Positions 22,301 through 31,196 of a stretch of DNA of 64,000 nucleotides are shown piece by piece. Source of the DNA: Whalleya microplaca. Lineage: Eukaryota; Ascomycota; Sordariomycetes; Xylariales; Xylariaceae. The position numbers and the translations under genes are program-made. The notes under the pieces are model-generated. The model had not been told where the DNA came from. It saw nothing but the letters and a program-made list of their open reading frames with translations, and searched no databases. The stretch spans positions 124,001 through 188,000 of the forward strand of contig MU385725.1 in assembly GCA_022497155.1 (NCBI GenBank), given 5' to 3'. Within the stretch, counting starts at the first letter, position 1, and every line of letters begins with the position of its first letter.

Positions 22301-22970
22301 CGCCAGTGTAGAAGACAAAGATGAAAATGGACAAACCCCGCTGATGGCAGCACTTTCCCCTATCAAGGTCAATAACCTGGATGGCTTCGTCGCTAGAATG
22401 CTGCTTGAAGAGCACGCGAATCCCAATGTACAAGACGCAATCGGCGCCACCGTTCTTCACCGGGCCGTGGCATATTGGGGGAAACCTCTAGTCGAATTGT
22501 TGCTACGTTATGAGGCGGATCCGAACGTGGAAGATAGGTGTGGTCGCGGAGTGCTATATTGGGCCGCGATGAGCATTACCGAGGATACTCTAGAGAAATT
22601 CACGCTGTTAGTGGAGGCTCTACCAGAGGCCCAGCGAAGCCCTTATCTGAGTGCGGCTTTGCCGCCAGCTGTCGCCGGAAACAGAAAAGATCTAATTGAG
22701 TTCATCCTCAAGTATGGCAGAATCGATGTTAATGCCACAGACCGGAATGGATGGACTGGCCTCGACGTCGCTAGAGCCTACAACTTTGCCGACTTAGAGC
22801 ATCTATTGCGCGAGTATGGGGCCGAATCTAGTACTAACGAGAAAAGAGAAACTATACCTTCCCGTTGGAATCAGTTTGATAAGCAAAGCTCTATTAATGT
22901 GTCTGAGGATGGGCTAGAGGTTTGGCAAGAAGGTACAGACTATTCCCACTTCTTGTCTCGTGATTTCTGA
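19365..22970 (+). CDS. Ankyrin-repeat portion of the NLR
   Basis: An uninterrupted frame of about 1200 codons, the longest clean frame in the locus; the first ATG inside it is at 19518. It begins with the end of the winged-helix region and a helical linker, then carries roughly 20 ankyrin-type repeats. Clear ones are NTALHLAARLGN, DCPLHLAIRAGD, DYPLHVAARL, GMTPLHQAVKLGD, GWTALHFAH, GRTALHYIGVASG, GTPLHGIAG, GQTPLMAAL and GATVLHRAVAYWG. The later repeats are closest to consensus, including GAAVNARD and GADVNARD loops. It ends SEDGLEVWQEGTDYSHF, the usual lead-in to a C-terminal SPRY, and stops at 22968-22970. Absence of further stops over 3.6 kb argues for recent or continuing selection. Confidence 0.85.
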   Translation, partial: EDLQGLFCGLLKVVNDHVYFAHPAFWEYLASREDLLTPHFHTLVTKTCLTYMEMVSKYQRGVDSGISEIAVNIAFGFLDYVDLYWHWHWCLEPALDELTDLNEIVNEVLSSKPNTLASWLHRYELAVGWESNLPSTGILLSREPQQELIQSPKALLRSSVPIPWELVHSAILTAIRTGNMASLNILPERTEVDRLSSLAFIAAEFGLVDIIRDTLGRMTEAEISTMDHPEKSILLHAVKNSHAPVVEILLRQPDSPSLALNLDSEQNTALHLAARLGNASTLSAMQEARPNDFKEAMTMKNKNGDCPLHLAIRAGDFEAFNLILEATGSSNMTSSADIDGLPISVRQAAEKGRLEILKELMKYEGNIAAYHRDRNVLLGPVVSAGHCDVLAWLLEHLPCPDEETTGGEVANVADEKAQEWIEEAITNGHIETTIYLLGRMPNMYEEQQHIWMTRAVDTGRLDMVETLVGKGLMLELDGLDTYNPFFDSCIHLDCPDLIRYLVNAGQKIQWDADNGENHLHYAITRGKPFCLRELLRAADTTDFMRRNVDGIIPIELAVGHGKIRETKEFLRWAETHQQDDQGWKTPSILFHAIGNYSHELVELLLENFWDPNSMDDNKDYPLHVAARLVAVSVVKVLLEHGSDPNALNRENQAPIHLIISDTEAHRDEPESIVAIFKMLLPVTADLDVVDGEGMTPLHQAVKLGDTFKDIVQLLLCSNSGLNTMDGTHSVCKMANVDKAAPQGWTALHFAHSAPSITEILLKKTSNVNPKTEETFVTPLMLAVESANVDVVSLLLKAGAAVNARDKEGRTALHYIGVASGSADVVDLLLGNGADVNARDVSGATPLFNAVSQDELPETEETVKRLLQKGKEDPNIFGGTFHSPLQIAVGRGSDRMINALLAAKAEVNIIGGEYGSVFHAAARRGCKSIVKTLLEHGVTANIKARPYGTPLHGIAGIYAPTGQVSEEEWMELIKLLLENGASVEDKDENGQTPLMAALSPIKVNNLDGFVARMLLEEHANPNVQDAIGATVLHRAVAYWGKPLVELLLRYEADPNVEDRCGRGVLYWAAMSITEDTLEKFTLLVEALPEAQRSPYLSAALPPAVAGNRKDLIEFILKYGRIDVNATDRNGWTGLDVARAYNFADLEHLLREYGAESSTNEKRETIPSRWNQFDKQSSINVSEDGLEVWQEGTDYSHFLSRDF

Positions 22971-22973
22971 TCA

Positions 22974-23572
22974 GAACATAGGGCTTGGCTTTGATAACCC
23001 ATATTATATGGGTGGTGCCGTTAGAGCAGATCATTGCTTCTTTTTAGAGCCCGGGCGCCGTTACTACGAGGTTGAAGTCATCACGGGCGGGGATGGAGGG
23101 TAAGGCCCCATATTCCTAAACTTGCAACCACCCCAGGTGTTAACTGAGAGTATCATAACAGGCTGCTTGCTATTGGCGTTTGCAGAGAGCGGTCTCGCTT
23201 AGACGCATTATCTGGCTGGGACAAGGACTCATGGGGTTATCACGGAGATGAGGTTGGTCTGTATTTCAACCACATAACAGTTGGGGTTGGGATTGAGTAC
23301 GGACATGGGTCTGTGATTGGAGTTATCGTGGACTCCCAGTCTAAGACAGTTTCCTTCACCAAAAATGGCGAATATGTCGGTAAGAATACATTTGCGCTTC
23401 GGCTGTGGCATTTGCCTTTCAAGAAGCCGAGCTAATGAGAAAACCAGGCTCCATCGAGAACGTATATGGTCAGCTGTATCCAGTAGTGTCATTCTTGAGA
23501 CAATTCAACACTATCGGTGTAAGGGCCAATTTTGGGGCAACACCATTCAAGTATCCTGTCAAGCATACATAG
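22974..23572 (+). CDS. SPRY-domain C-terminal exons of the NLR
   Basis: Exons 22974..23099, 23162..23379 and 23448..23572 are joined by GT-AG introns of 62 and 68 bases, all in frame. The protein contains AVRADHCFFLEPGRRYYEVEV, LLAIGVCRERS, GWDKDSWGYHGDEVG, VIGVIVDSQSKTVSFTKNG and GQLYPVVSF, which are the core SPRY strands. SPRY domains bind proteins and often act as the recognition end. The exon is one frame off from the ankyrin frame, and no GT-AG intron with a good donor reconnects them. A phase-compatible but weak donor (GTGTCT, 22899-22904) would delete ~25 residues. Confidence 0.75.
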
Positions 23573-25482
23573 TTACATATATGCTTTTCTACATGCAATA
23601 CGGAAGCACTTCTCCTAGCTATCAAGAGGTTTCTCAGGACGTGGTCTTCAACCCTGTTCCTCGCTACATTGTAATGCTGGTCAGTTCCTTTCTCAACATC
23701 TAGGTAATAATAAAGTAATTATTCCTAGAACAAGGTAGAATGCTCGTGAAATATTCATCGAGTTTGTGACAGAGTTCGGTAGAGCTCAAGAAGAAGGACA
23801 CTATCACCACGATCAGCAAGATAATAGGAGCCTCTAACGCCATTTCTAGGAACACAATGTTACTAAACCTAATCAGCATAGTCTGGAGTGACTTCCGTGC
23901 TGAACTTAGAAGCATGAACCCAATTGAAGAGTTCCAGATAAAGGAAGGATTGGGATAGAAGATATTGTTGATAGTACCCAAGCTTGATACTACAGCAAAC
24001 AACCATCGCTACCTACCTTCTTGGGAGTTTGTGGACGACTTTCCGTCACGTAAAACTTATCTAGCTGTATCACGCTCCAAGGATGCTTCTAATAGTCTTT
24101 TAGCATCTAGAAGACCAATAAATGGTTTTATACATTTCTATGTATTCAAAGAGAAGATTTCGAATCTAGCCGACTACCTCATTACTAGATCAGTAGATAA
24201 TATTGACAAGTATGAAGGAGGTTGATATTATAGACAAGATCGTCGTCAGTCTTACTTTTGATGAAACAAACGAGCCATCAAAGGCACTAAGATAGGTGGT
24301 GGTAGGTGCAATGCATAGAAGGTGCGAGTTGATGTTGAGGACGCAAGCAAAATTTCAGAGCAAAATCCACGACTGCTCTCTATCATTCATACAACTAACT
24401 CACTTTGACTCTTTCGATTATTTCTGGCATAGTGGCATTGTTCAATTCTTACCGTAGAATAAAGTAACGTACTTCTCAGTTTTATCTATCTAATATCAGT
24501 TGACTAATCCTCACTGGATAGCAGAAAGCTTTCAGATAAGCACGTCTATGTATCTATCTTCCCCAGCACCTCCGACTATACCTACCTAGGTAGGTTGAGG
24601 AAGATCCGGCAAGATGCCCCATTCCGATGGATGCGCGTGTTTGATGAATCCTTAGACTACGTACATACGCAAATTTTCCACCCTCAAACACTGCTGGTCT
24701 ATAGCCTCACTCTTAATTCACCGATATCTCAACACCCGAGCCCCAAAGACAAGAAAAGTCGATCTTCATGAACATGGAATAGTTCAGACATAGTCGCAAG
24801 ATCATTCACTCATCGACCCCCCTAAGTTACTGAGTATCGACTTAAGCAGACTTACGAAAAAGTTGTCCATGTCGGATACCTACGCAACTACACCGTTAGG
24901 ACCTGCCGTTTTGTAAACGCCACCAGTTGCACAACTGCGCAGTGGCGTACTTGCTTGAGCCAACTGGCATCACCCAGTGGGCCGGGTCCCAATGAGAACG
25001 TTCTATTCCAAGACAAATTCAACGGCGGCCGGCGTCTTGTGTTTCCCAACAATGCAGACCGCTACTTGTACATAATCTCACTTATTCCGAAGTTTACTAA
25101 TTTGCTCGCTTAGTTGTTTGTTTTGTTTTGTTTGTTTGTTCATTGATGCAGACGTATGTTACACATGTCTGTACGTATAGACTCTGTCTAGGTACTGTAT
25201 GGATGTAAGTAGGTTGGTCTATAAACGAGGCGGTCGTCAATCAAGGAACTCCCGAGGCACGTGCCCCTCCATCCCTTTCTATCCAAGCTTTTCATCCTCC
25301 ATCGCGTGAAATGGTAGAAATCTTTCTATGCGCTAGCTATCTCACTCGCTCGCTCGCTCGACATGCATACACACATATATAAACGCTCGCGCCATCATCC
25401 ATCCCATCCATCCTTACGTCTCAATCAATCGACCTGACAGACAGACAGACAGATAGACTGAGTGACTGACTGATTGGCCAAT
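23573..25482. other. Intergenic, no gene recognised
   Basis: AT-leaning sequence. Short frames exist on both strands (for example 23700-24002 minus, 23965-24225 plus) but lack family features. An ACCTAGGT palindrome lies at 24584-24591. CTCGCTCG and GACAGACA micro-repeats occur at about 25360 and 25436-25452. Confidence 0.5.
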
Positions 25483-26615
25483 CTAAGCACCGTAGACCTT
25501 GAGGCGCTCCTCAATCGGCTGCTGGTCCTTGGGGCCGGGCTCGCCGGCGCGGCCGCCGAACACGAGCTGGGCGTTGAGCGTCCAGCTGTCGGGGACCTTC
25601 CACTCGGCGGCGGCCTTGGCGTCGACGAGCGGGTTGTAGTGCTGCAGGTTGGCGCCGAGCCCCTCGGCCTCGAGCGCCGTCCACAGCGCGTACTGGATCA
25701 TCGCGTCCGACTGCAGCGCCCAGATCGGGAACTTGTCGCTGTACAGCGCGAACTTCTTCTGGAACGTCTGGACCACCTGTTGGTCCTCGTAGAATAAGAT
25801 CTGTGCGCGCGAAAAAGCGTTGTTAGCCGAGAGCTCGCCGGCAGATTCGGGGTATCTTATGCTGTGCTGCCGGATATATATATATCCAGGCTTTGGTGGG
25901 GGCGCGGGGTGTAAGATTGAGAGTCAGATTGGGGACAGGGATGGAGTTTTGGTAACTCCGACTGTGCAACAATGCGCGATAATATGCGACAAAGAGCGCG
26001 GGGAATGTGCTAGGGATTTTCGGGCGTGCGGGAGTGCCGGAATGGCAGAAGAACGGTCAGAGGGATGGGATGACAGGTGTGAGCACTCACGGTTCCAGCG
26101 CCGGCCTTGAAGCCGGCCATTCGGCCAGCAGTGGGCTCCCATTGCTCAGCGGGCACGACGCCCTTGAGGACCTCGGTGGTGAGGTCCCAGAACTTGTCGT
26201 GCTCGGCACCGAAGAGGACGATGATACGGTTGGACTGCGAGTTGAAAGAGGACGGGACCTGCCGGATGGCCTCCTCGACGATCTCCTGGATGCGCGCGGT
26301 GGAGATGGACAGGTCCTTGTTGAGGGCGTAGTAGGTACGGCGGGCCTTGATGTTCTCGAGGAACGAGTTGGCGTTGACGGGGGCAGCCATTGTGACGGGT
26401 TGGGAGGGTGTCGGGATGTTGATGTTGTGGTCAGAGGTGGTGGTCTTCGCTTGGGGCTTTACGAGCTTGGTGCGCGAGGTGCTGGTAGTGAAGAACTTCT
26501 GCGGACGTGTAGCTGTTATAGGAGCTACAGCAAGAGGTTTGAGGAGGGTTGTTCGAGTAGTTATGGCTAAGGTGCTGTTGAGTCGGACGAGGGAATTCAC
26601 TACTTGCGGACGCAT
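25483..26615 (-). CDS. Fungal nitroreductase-family FMN oxidoreductase
   Basis: Exons are 26615..26091 and 25800..25483 (280 residues), joined by a GTGAGT...CACAG intron of 290 bases, phase 0. The core begins at MAAPVNANSFLENIKARRTYYAL (ATG 26390), giving a ~205-residue protein of the usual length for this family. Typical segments are RRTYYAL (FMN phosphate-binding start), PSSFNSQSNR, ILFYEDQ across the intron, and GLGANLQHYNP. The family reduces nitro and quinone groups with NAD(P)H and is linked in yeast (Frm2/Hbn1) to lipid and oxidative-stress signalling. The frame extends 75 codons upstream to ATG 26615 with an Arg/Ser/Thr-rich, acid-free leader (RPQKFFTTSTSR) that resembles a mitochondrial targeting peptide. 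Two isoforms from alternative starts are possible. Confidence 0.88.
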
Positions 26616-29294
26616 CTTGGCTACTTATACTATGGGCAACACACCACCTACTAGCTAGTGTGTATATGTATGGTATGTAAAGGACGAACAGGTTGAGAGA
26701 GAAAAGTCCAGAAGAGGTACCACGGCCCCATATCGTCTCAGATATCGCAGCATGCCCCGCTGACATACATGCATCTAGTTGTTCCGCCGAGGCACCAACG
26801 CCAATCAATCCAGACCAGTTTGACCAACCTCTGATCCAGCACTTTGCTTAGCCTCACGAAGCTAATGTTATATGTACGTAAGTACATACATGCGTATGTA
26901 TAACGCCGGGTTACTTAGACTACCTAGGTAGAGACTATGTATGTATGTGTGTGCGTTGTTTCTTTAATTCCTTTTTGCAGCTCGAAATCCGCCTCATGGA
27001 CCATCGGAATGATACCAATACATAACGTCTTACATCATCTATGTACTTTAGCACGCGGAAACGATTTGGCGAGCTATCGCATTGCTAACAGGGGTGCAGA
27101 GATGGTGGGGAAAGTATCACGATTTTATTAACTAGTCGAGTCTCCGACAGCCCGATGTGCTTACACATTCATCTATAATCAGGCAATTCTCCCCCTGGCC
27201 GGCACATAATAATCAGCATTTCTGATTTCAAAGAATCCAAAATGTAATAATACGCCATTCTAAAGCGCCATCCAAAGCGGCTCTATGTACGTTAGCCTGC
27301 CTAGCTGTGACACCCCGCCCCCGGTCTCAACCTGTTGAAGCGTTTAAGCCAACATCAGATAGAGAGAAACACGTAGTCATCCTCGTAAAGAAAGCCTTAT
27401 TGCATGTAAAATAGCTCCATGGTTTACGCAGAACCACCAGGTTCCATGCATTCGCATCCTCATGCTCGCGAAAGCCTGCTTACCTACCTACCTAAATCAT
27501 CCAGCTTGGCTCTGACCGGGTAAACTTTTCAGACGACCCAGCATTGTCTCGGAGCACATTTACCGCGCCATCAGGCAGTCACAGTAATACGGGATGGGAT
27601 GGCGATAGGATCGCGGCTGTTTGCGCAATCATCCATCGAAGCGTCCGATCGACCCCACCAACGCGCTAGTTACCAACTCCCTGACAAGGGTCTCGCGTAC
27701 TTTAGTTTCTCTGGTTGGGGGCTGCGCCATTTCAAGAAAATATAACTGCATAGTGTGACTACCACCCTAGACCAGGCCAGCTCTGCCCGAGAAGAAGGAG
27801 ATGGAACCAAAATCATAGGTAGAGACCTACAGTGATAGTTACCCGGAATTAAGTTTATACGGATCCTTCATGGTGGTTTTGCCATAAATGCGGGAAAACA
27901 GCTTCCATCCATACTCATTTATTGGACTTTTATTTCCCATCTGACCCGGTAGTTACCCCTCCTTGTCTTCTATCTTCAATTCGCCTTTCTGTTATTTTTT
28001 ATTTATTTAATTCACTATTGCATCCAGCTCTTCGTGCTCGTCCTTCATTACCACTTCTGCCTCGTTTTCCGTGTCTTGTTCAAATGCTTCGTCCGAGAAG
28101 CCGAATAGGGCCGTCCGATCCCCAGCCCCATCGCATCCATGACAAGAGTCTGACAAAGCAAAATCCCAAGCAGCCGGAGAAGGGGGTGTGGAGGGGGGTT
28201 GAGTGCCTAGGTGCATTATGTCCCGTGTCCCGTGTCCCGAGGCGCGAACGCATGTCAGAAGCTTGAGTAAACCAGGTCCCGACCAATGAGCGTCGCCCGC
28301 TGCTGGCACCGAGAGAAAATCCAGTTGCCGGATTAGGCAATTTTCGTTGTTGTTAGCCTATCGTGCGTCTGCCTGTGACGAAGGATCAACTGCTTCTGCT
28401 CGTAAATGTTCATATGCCTCATTGGTATATTGTGATTTCTCAGTATATATATACACCTAGGTTGCTGAGTGTGATTTTACATATATTCGTGCAGATGACA
28501 CCCGTATTTGCTCCAATTGTTCTGGGCAAGTAAGCTCCCGTCATAGCTGCCAGTTAGGTAGCTGTTGATCAACCTCAGCTGCATGTGCAATGACTATGTA
28601 GCTTCCTAATGAACATAGACCTACCCGTCTCGGTGAGGATGGTGATCACAAGGACCAGACCGATAAAGTCCCCCAGTTCAAACTATTCCACTTGAGTCCT
28701 CAATTGCATTGATAGGGCCACAATGTATGTATGACACGAGACCACCGAGGCACGAAACGTCTCAGGACAGCAAGTTATTTCAGAACCCATTGAGCACCAT
28801 CTTTATTAAATATATACCCGGTGCGACGACTATGTTTTGTACAGTTCAATCCATCCTAGTGGACCGAAAAGGCGAGCAATAAAAGCAATGCGATGCCCTT
28901 CTCTAGCTTTCCTCCTGCTATGTTTTATCGGAGATCCCTTAACGTCCGTCGAATGCAGACTCCCTTCCTCTCTCTCACAATGCCATTTTTCATTGCGCAA
29001 AACGTGTAATAGCCCCTCTTTGCCCCTCCCGTAAAACCCTCAACCCAGTCAAGCTCTGATAGCTTGTGCAAACGCCGGTAACCGTCTAATAGTTGATGAT
29101 TGATTTTCGCGAACCCCACGCTATGAGTAAAGCATTTTTTGGTAAGAGCTTCCGAATACGTGTTTGTGTGTGTGTGAGGTACCCATAACGTGATTCGTCT
29201 GTCCGACGACATACATACAAAAGGAAAAAGCGCCACGTAACGTACGCAACGTAGCGTAGCGTAGCGAGGGAGACCGATCGACCGATGGACGACC
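26616..29294. other. Intergenic, no gene recognised
   Basis: Long spacer upstream of the nitroreductase and downstream of the flavoprotein reductase. It holds ACCTAGGT palindromes at 26922-26929 and 28455-28462, CTACCTAC runs near 27485, and C/T-rich stretches near 27955-28080. Frames at 27922-28266 and 28837-29034 are low-complexity and were not accepted. Confidence 0.5.
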
Positions 29295-31196
29295 TTACCA
29301 CGTCTCGGCGATGTACTGCCCGACGTCCTTCTTCAGGTGCCAGAAGCGCTTGGCCTCGTCGTGCTCGAGGTTGCCCTTGAGCATGGCGACGCGGATGAGG
29401 GCCTCCTCGACGCCCTCGCCCATGCCCTTGGTGCTACCGCAGACGAAGACGCGGCCATCGACGGAGTTGATGATGTACCAGACGAGGTCGGCCTGGCTGG
29501 CGACCTCCTCCTGGACGTAGCGGCCCTCGCCGCGGCGGCTCTGGATCACGCGCTTGACCTCGTCCTCGTGCACGCCCCACTCGCCGCTGTACAGCTCGTC
29601 CACCAGCGAGTCGCGGATGCCCTGCAGAACCCACACCTTGTTGGCGCAGTTGGCGTTCTTCAGCCGCCGCTGCACGAAGCCCCGGAACGGCGCGATGCCG
29701 ACGCCGGCCCCAATAAGGAGCATCGGCCCGTCGCTCACGAACTGCTTCGCCAGCGGGTTCGCCATCAGGCCCTTGAACATCGGCACGTACAGCTGCGGCG
29801 TCTTCTCGCCCGCGCGCTGCAGCGCCGTGTACTTGCGCGACTGGCGCTCGAAGAAGCCGGACCCGAGCCCCGTCCTGGAACCGGTCTTCCAGTCAGTGGT
29901 CTCATGAACCGTGACTGCGATCTCGATCAGGCGGTGCTGCTTCCCGTCGCGGATCTCGTACGACTCGTGCGGATCGTTGGAGAGGGAGTAGAATCGCGGC
30001 ATCAACGGCTGGAGCACCGACAGCAGCAGATCCAACGGGGGCTTGGCCGAAGGGAAGGCGTTGAGGATCTGCGAGAGGGAAATGTGGGGTCCGGTCCGGA
30101 AGTCGCAGAAGACGCTTTGTCCTTCACCGGAGCAGAGGAAGAACAGGAGCTTCTTCTCGTTGGGGTCGAGAGCATACTCCGCGAGGATTCGTAGGATGGG
30201 CTTCGTGGGCGGGTATGATTGAAGATCGGAACACCACGTTAGTAGGTCTCGGCGAGTCGTGACCAATTCGCGAGCCTGATCATCGCCCCAAACCGTCGGC
30301 CAGCGCCCACGGGTAGTGCGCAACAGGACGGGCTTATCGCGCAAGAATCTCGGGACTAGAAGCAGGTCGAGGATTTCATCGACCAGGGTAGAATCGTTGG
30401 GGGCAGTGACACCAATGGCTCCTCCCACCTTGAAATCCATACCGGTCTCCTCGGGGTAATCAGTAACATCAAGGTCGAAGTGGTAAGTTCGCTTCTCAGC
30501 TCCCGGCTTCGTCAATTCACGGGTGTTGTGGATCTTGGCAGGGAACACATGGTAAGGGGGGTGTGGCTGGACGAAAGAGGGAGGTTGAATCGAGGTATCG
30601 AGTTCCTCGAGGTTCATGTTCTGGAGGTTCTTTTCGAGGCCAGTCGAGCTGCTATCCTTGGAGGCTGAGTCATGGTCAAGGGAAATGGCAGAGTCAGTAG
30701 GTGAAGGTAGGGATGAAGTGCGGCGAATAGGCTGCAGAAAAGCGATCTGCTCAGGCAAGTCGGCAACACTAGATACGACAGTGGGTATCTCGCTAATCTT
30801 CAAGCCCAAAGAGATAAAGGCATCATTGTCTGGAAGCGGAATGCTCTCATACTCCAATTCGGCTCGTCTCTCATTCTGCAGGTTTGTGCAGCAGCCGCCA
30901 CCGCAGCATCGGTTGATCAATTGCTGCGTGGACTCGCCGGTAATGCGCTGTACATCTGCTGCACTCTGTGCGATAAGCCTGGTCGAGGCACGTCGCCGCC
31001 GTTGGGGCTCTGGCTGCTGGGGTTCCTCTTCCTGGTCCTCAGAGTCCTCAGAGTACGTAAGAGAGGGTGCGACAGACGGGGCGCGAGGTTCCTTAGGGAT
31101 GCAGCAGTCGGACGACAGGTTGACGAGCAACCGCTCTTCGATTCCGGTCGGCATGGCTTTGTGTGTAGTGTGCGTCGGTAGGTAGAATGTCGTCAA
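29295..31196 (-). CDS. FAD/NADPH-binding reductase of the CPR family, lacking a flavodoxin domain
   Basis: A single exon of 633 residues. ATG 31196 and in-frame ATG 31154 (MPTGIEERL) are both possible starts. The C-terminal ~400 residues match the ferredoxin-reductase half of P450/sulfite/nitric-oxide reductases. Visible parts are FAD contacts PRFYSLSNDP and SGEGQSVFCDF, the NADPH site GAGVGIAPFRGF, CGSTKGMGEGVEEAL, and a terminal aromatic (AETW) as in CPR enzymes. The N-terminal ~215 residues are acidic and disordered and contain a cysteine cluster, NRCCGGGCC. The FMN (flavodoxin) domain that normally delivers electrons is absent, so it must pass them to a separate partner or directly to an acceptor. 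The region is markedly GC-rich. The exact electron acceptor cannot be told. Confidence 0.85.
   Translation of the reverse strand: MTTFYLPTHTTHKAMPTGIEERLLVNLSSDCCIPKEPRAPSVAPSLTYSEDSEDQEEEPQQPEPQRRRRASTRLIAQSAADVQRITGESTQQLINRCCGGGCCTNLQNERRAELEYESIPLPDNDAFISLGLKISEIPTVVSSVADLPEQIAFLQPIRRTSSLPSPTDSAISLDHDSASKDSSSTGLEKNLQNMNLEELDTSIQPPSFVQPHPPYHVFPAKIHNTRELTKPGAEKRTYHFDLDVTDYPEETGMDFKVGGAIGVTAPNDSTLVDEILDLLLVPRFLRDKPVLLRTTRGRWPTVWGDDQARELVTTRRDLLTWCSDLQSYPPTKPILRILAEYALDPNEKKLLFFLCSGEGQSVFCDFRTGPHISLSQILNAFPSAKPPLDLLLSVLQPLMPRFYSLSNDPHESYEIRDGKQHRLIEIAVTVHETTDWKTGSRTGLGSGFFERQSRKYTALQRAGEKTPQLYVPMFKGLMANPLAKQFVSDGPMLLIGAGVGIAPFRGFVQRRLKNANCANKVWVLQGIRDSLVDELYSGEWGVHEDEVKRVIQSRRGEGRYVQEEVASQADLVWYIINSVDGRVFVCGSTKGMGEGVEEALIRVAMLKGNLEHDEAKRFWHLKKDVGQYIAETW

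Larger units (their letters stand above)
17314..23572 (+). pseudogene. NLR-type protein: alpha/beta-hydrolase-like, NACHT, ankyrin repeats, SPRY; disrupted
   Basis: One collinear plus-strand series. First comes an N-terminal alpha/beta-hydrolase-like region in pieces (17314-17529, 17584 to ~17740, ~17845-18030). Then a NACHT ATPase (P-loop 18459-18482) with winged-helix segment, ~1150 codons of ankyrin repeats (19365-22970) and a SPRY domain in three exons ending at 23572. NLRs of this design sense non-self or damage and trigger defence or cell death in fungi. Several lesions stand out. There is an in-frame TAG at 19362-19364 and an in-frame TGA at 18357-18359, and stops after about 17740. 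The frame breaks between ankyrins and SPRY near 22968, and the NACHT Walker B residues have changed. The ankyrin part is otherwise clean, so inactivation would be recent. Alternatively it is now expressed as separate proteins. The 5' exon was not found. Confidence 0.75.

Noticed and set aside
23700..24002. 100-codon minus frame with hydrophobic stretch
   Set aside because: No family resemblance, AT-biased composition, no splice partners.
29337..30194. 285-codon plus-strand frame opposite the reductase
   Set aside because: Ala/Asp/Leu-rich shadow of a GC-rich coding exon, with no motif.
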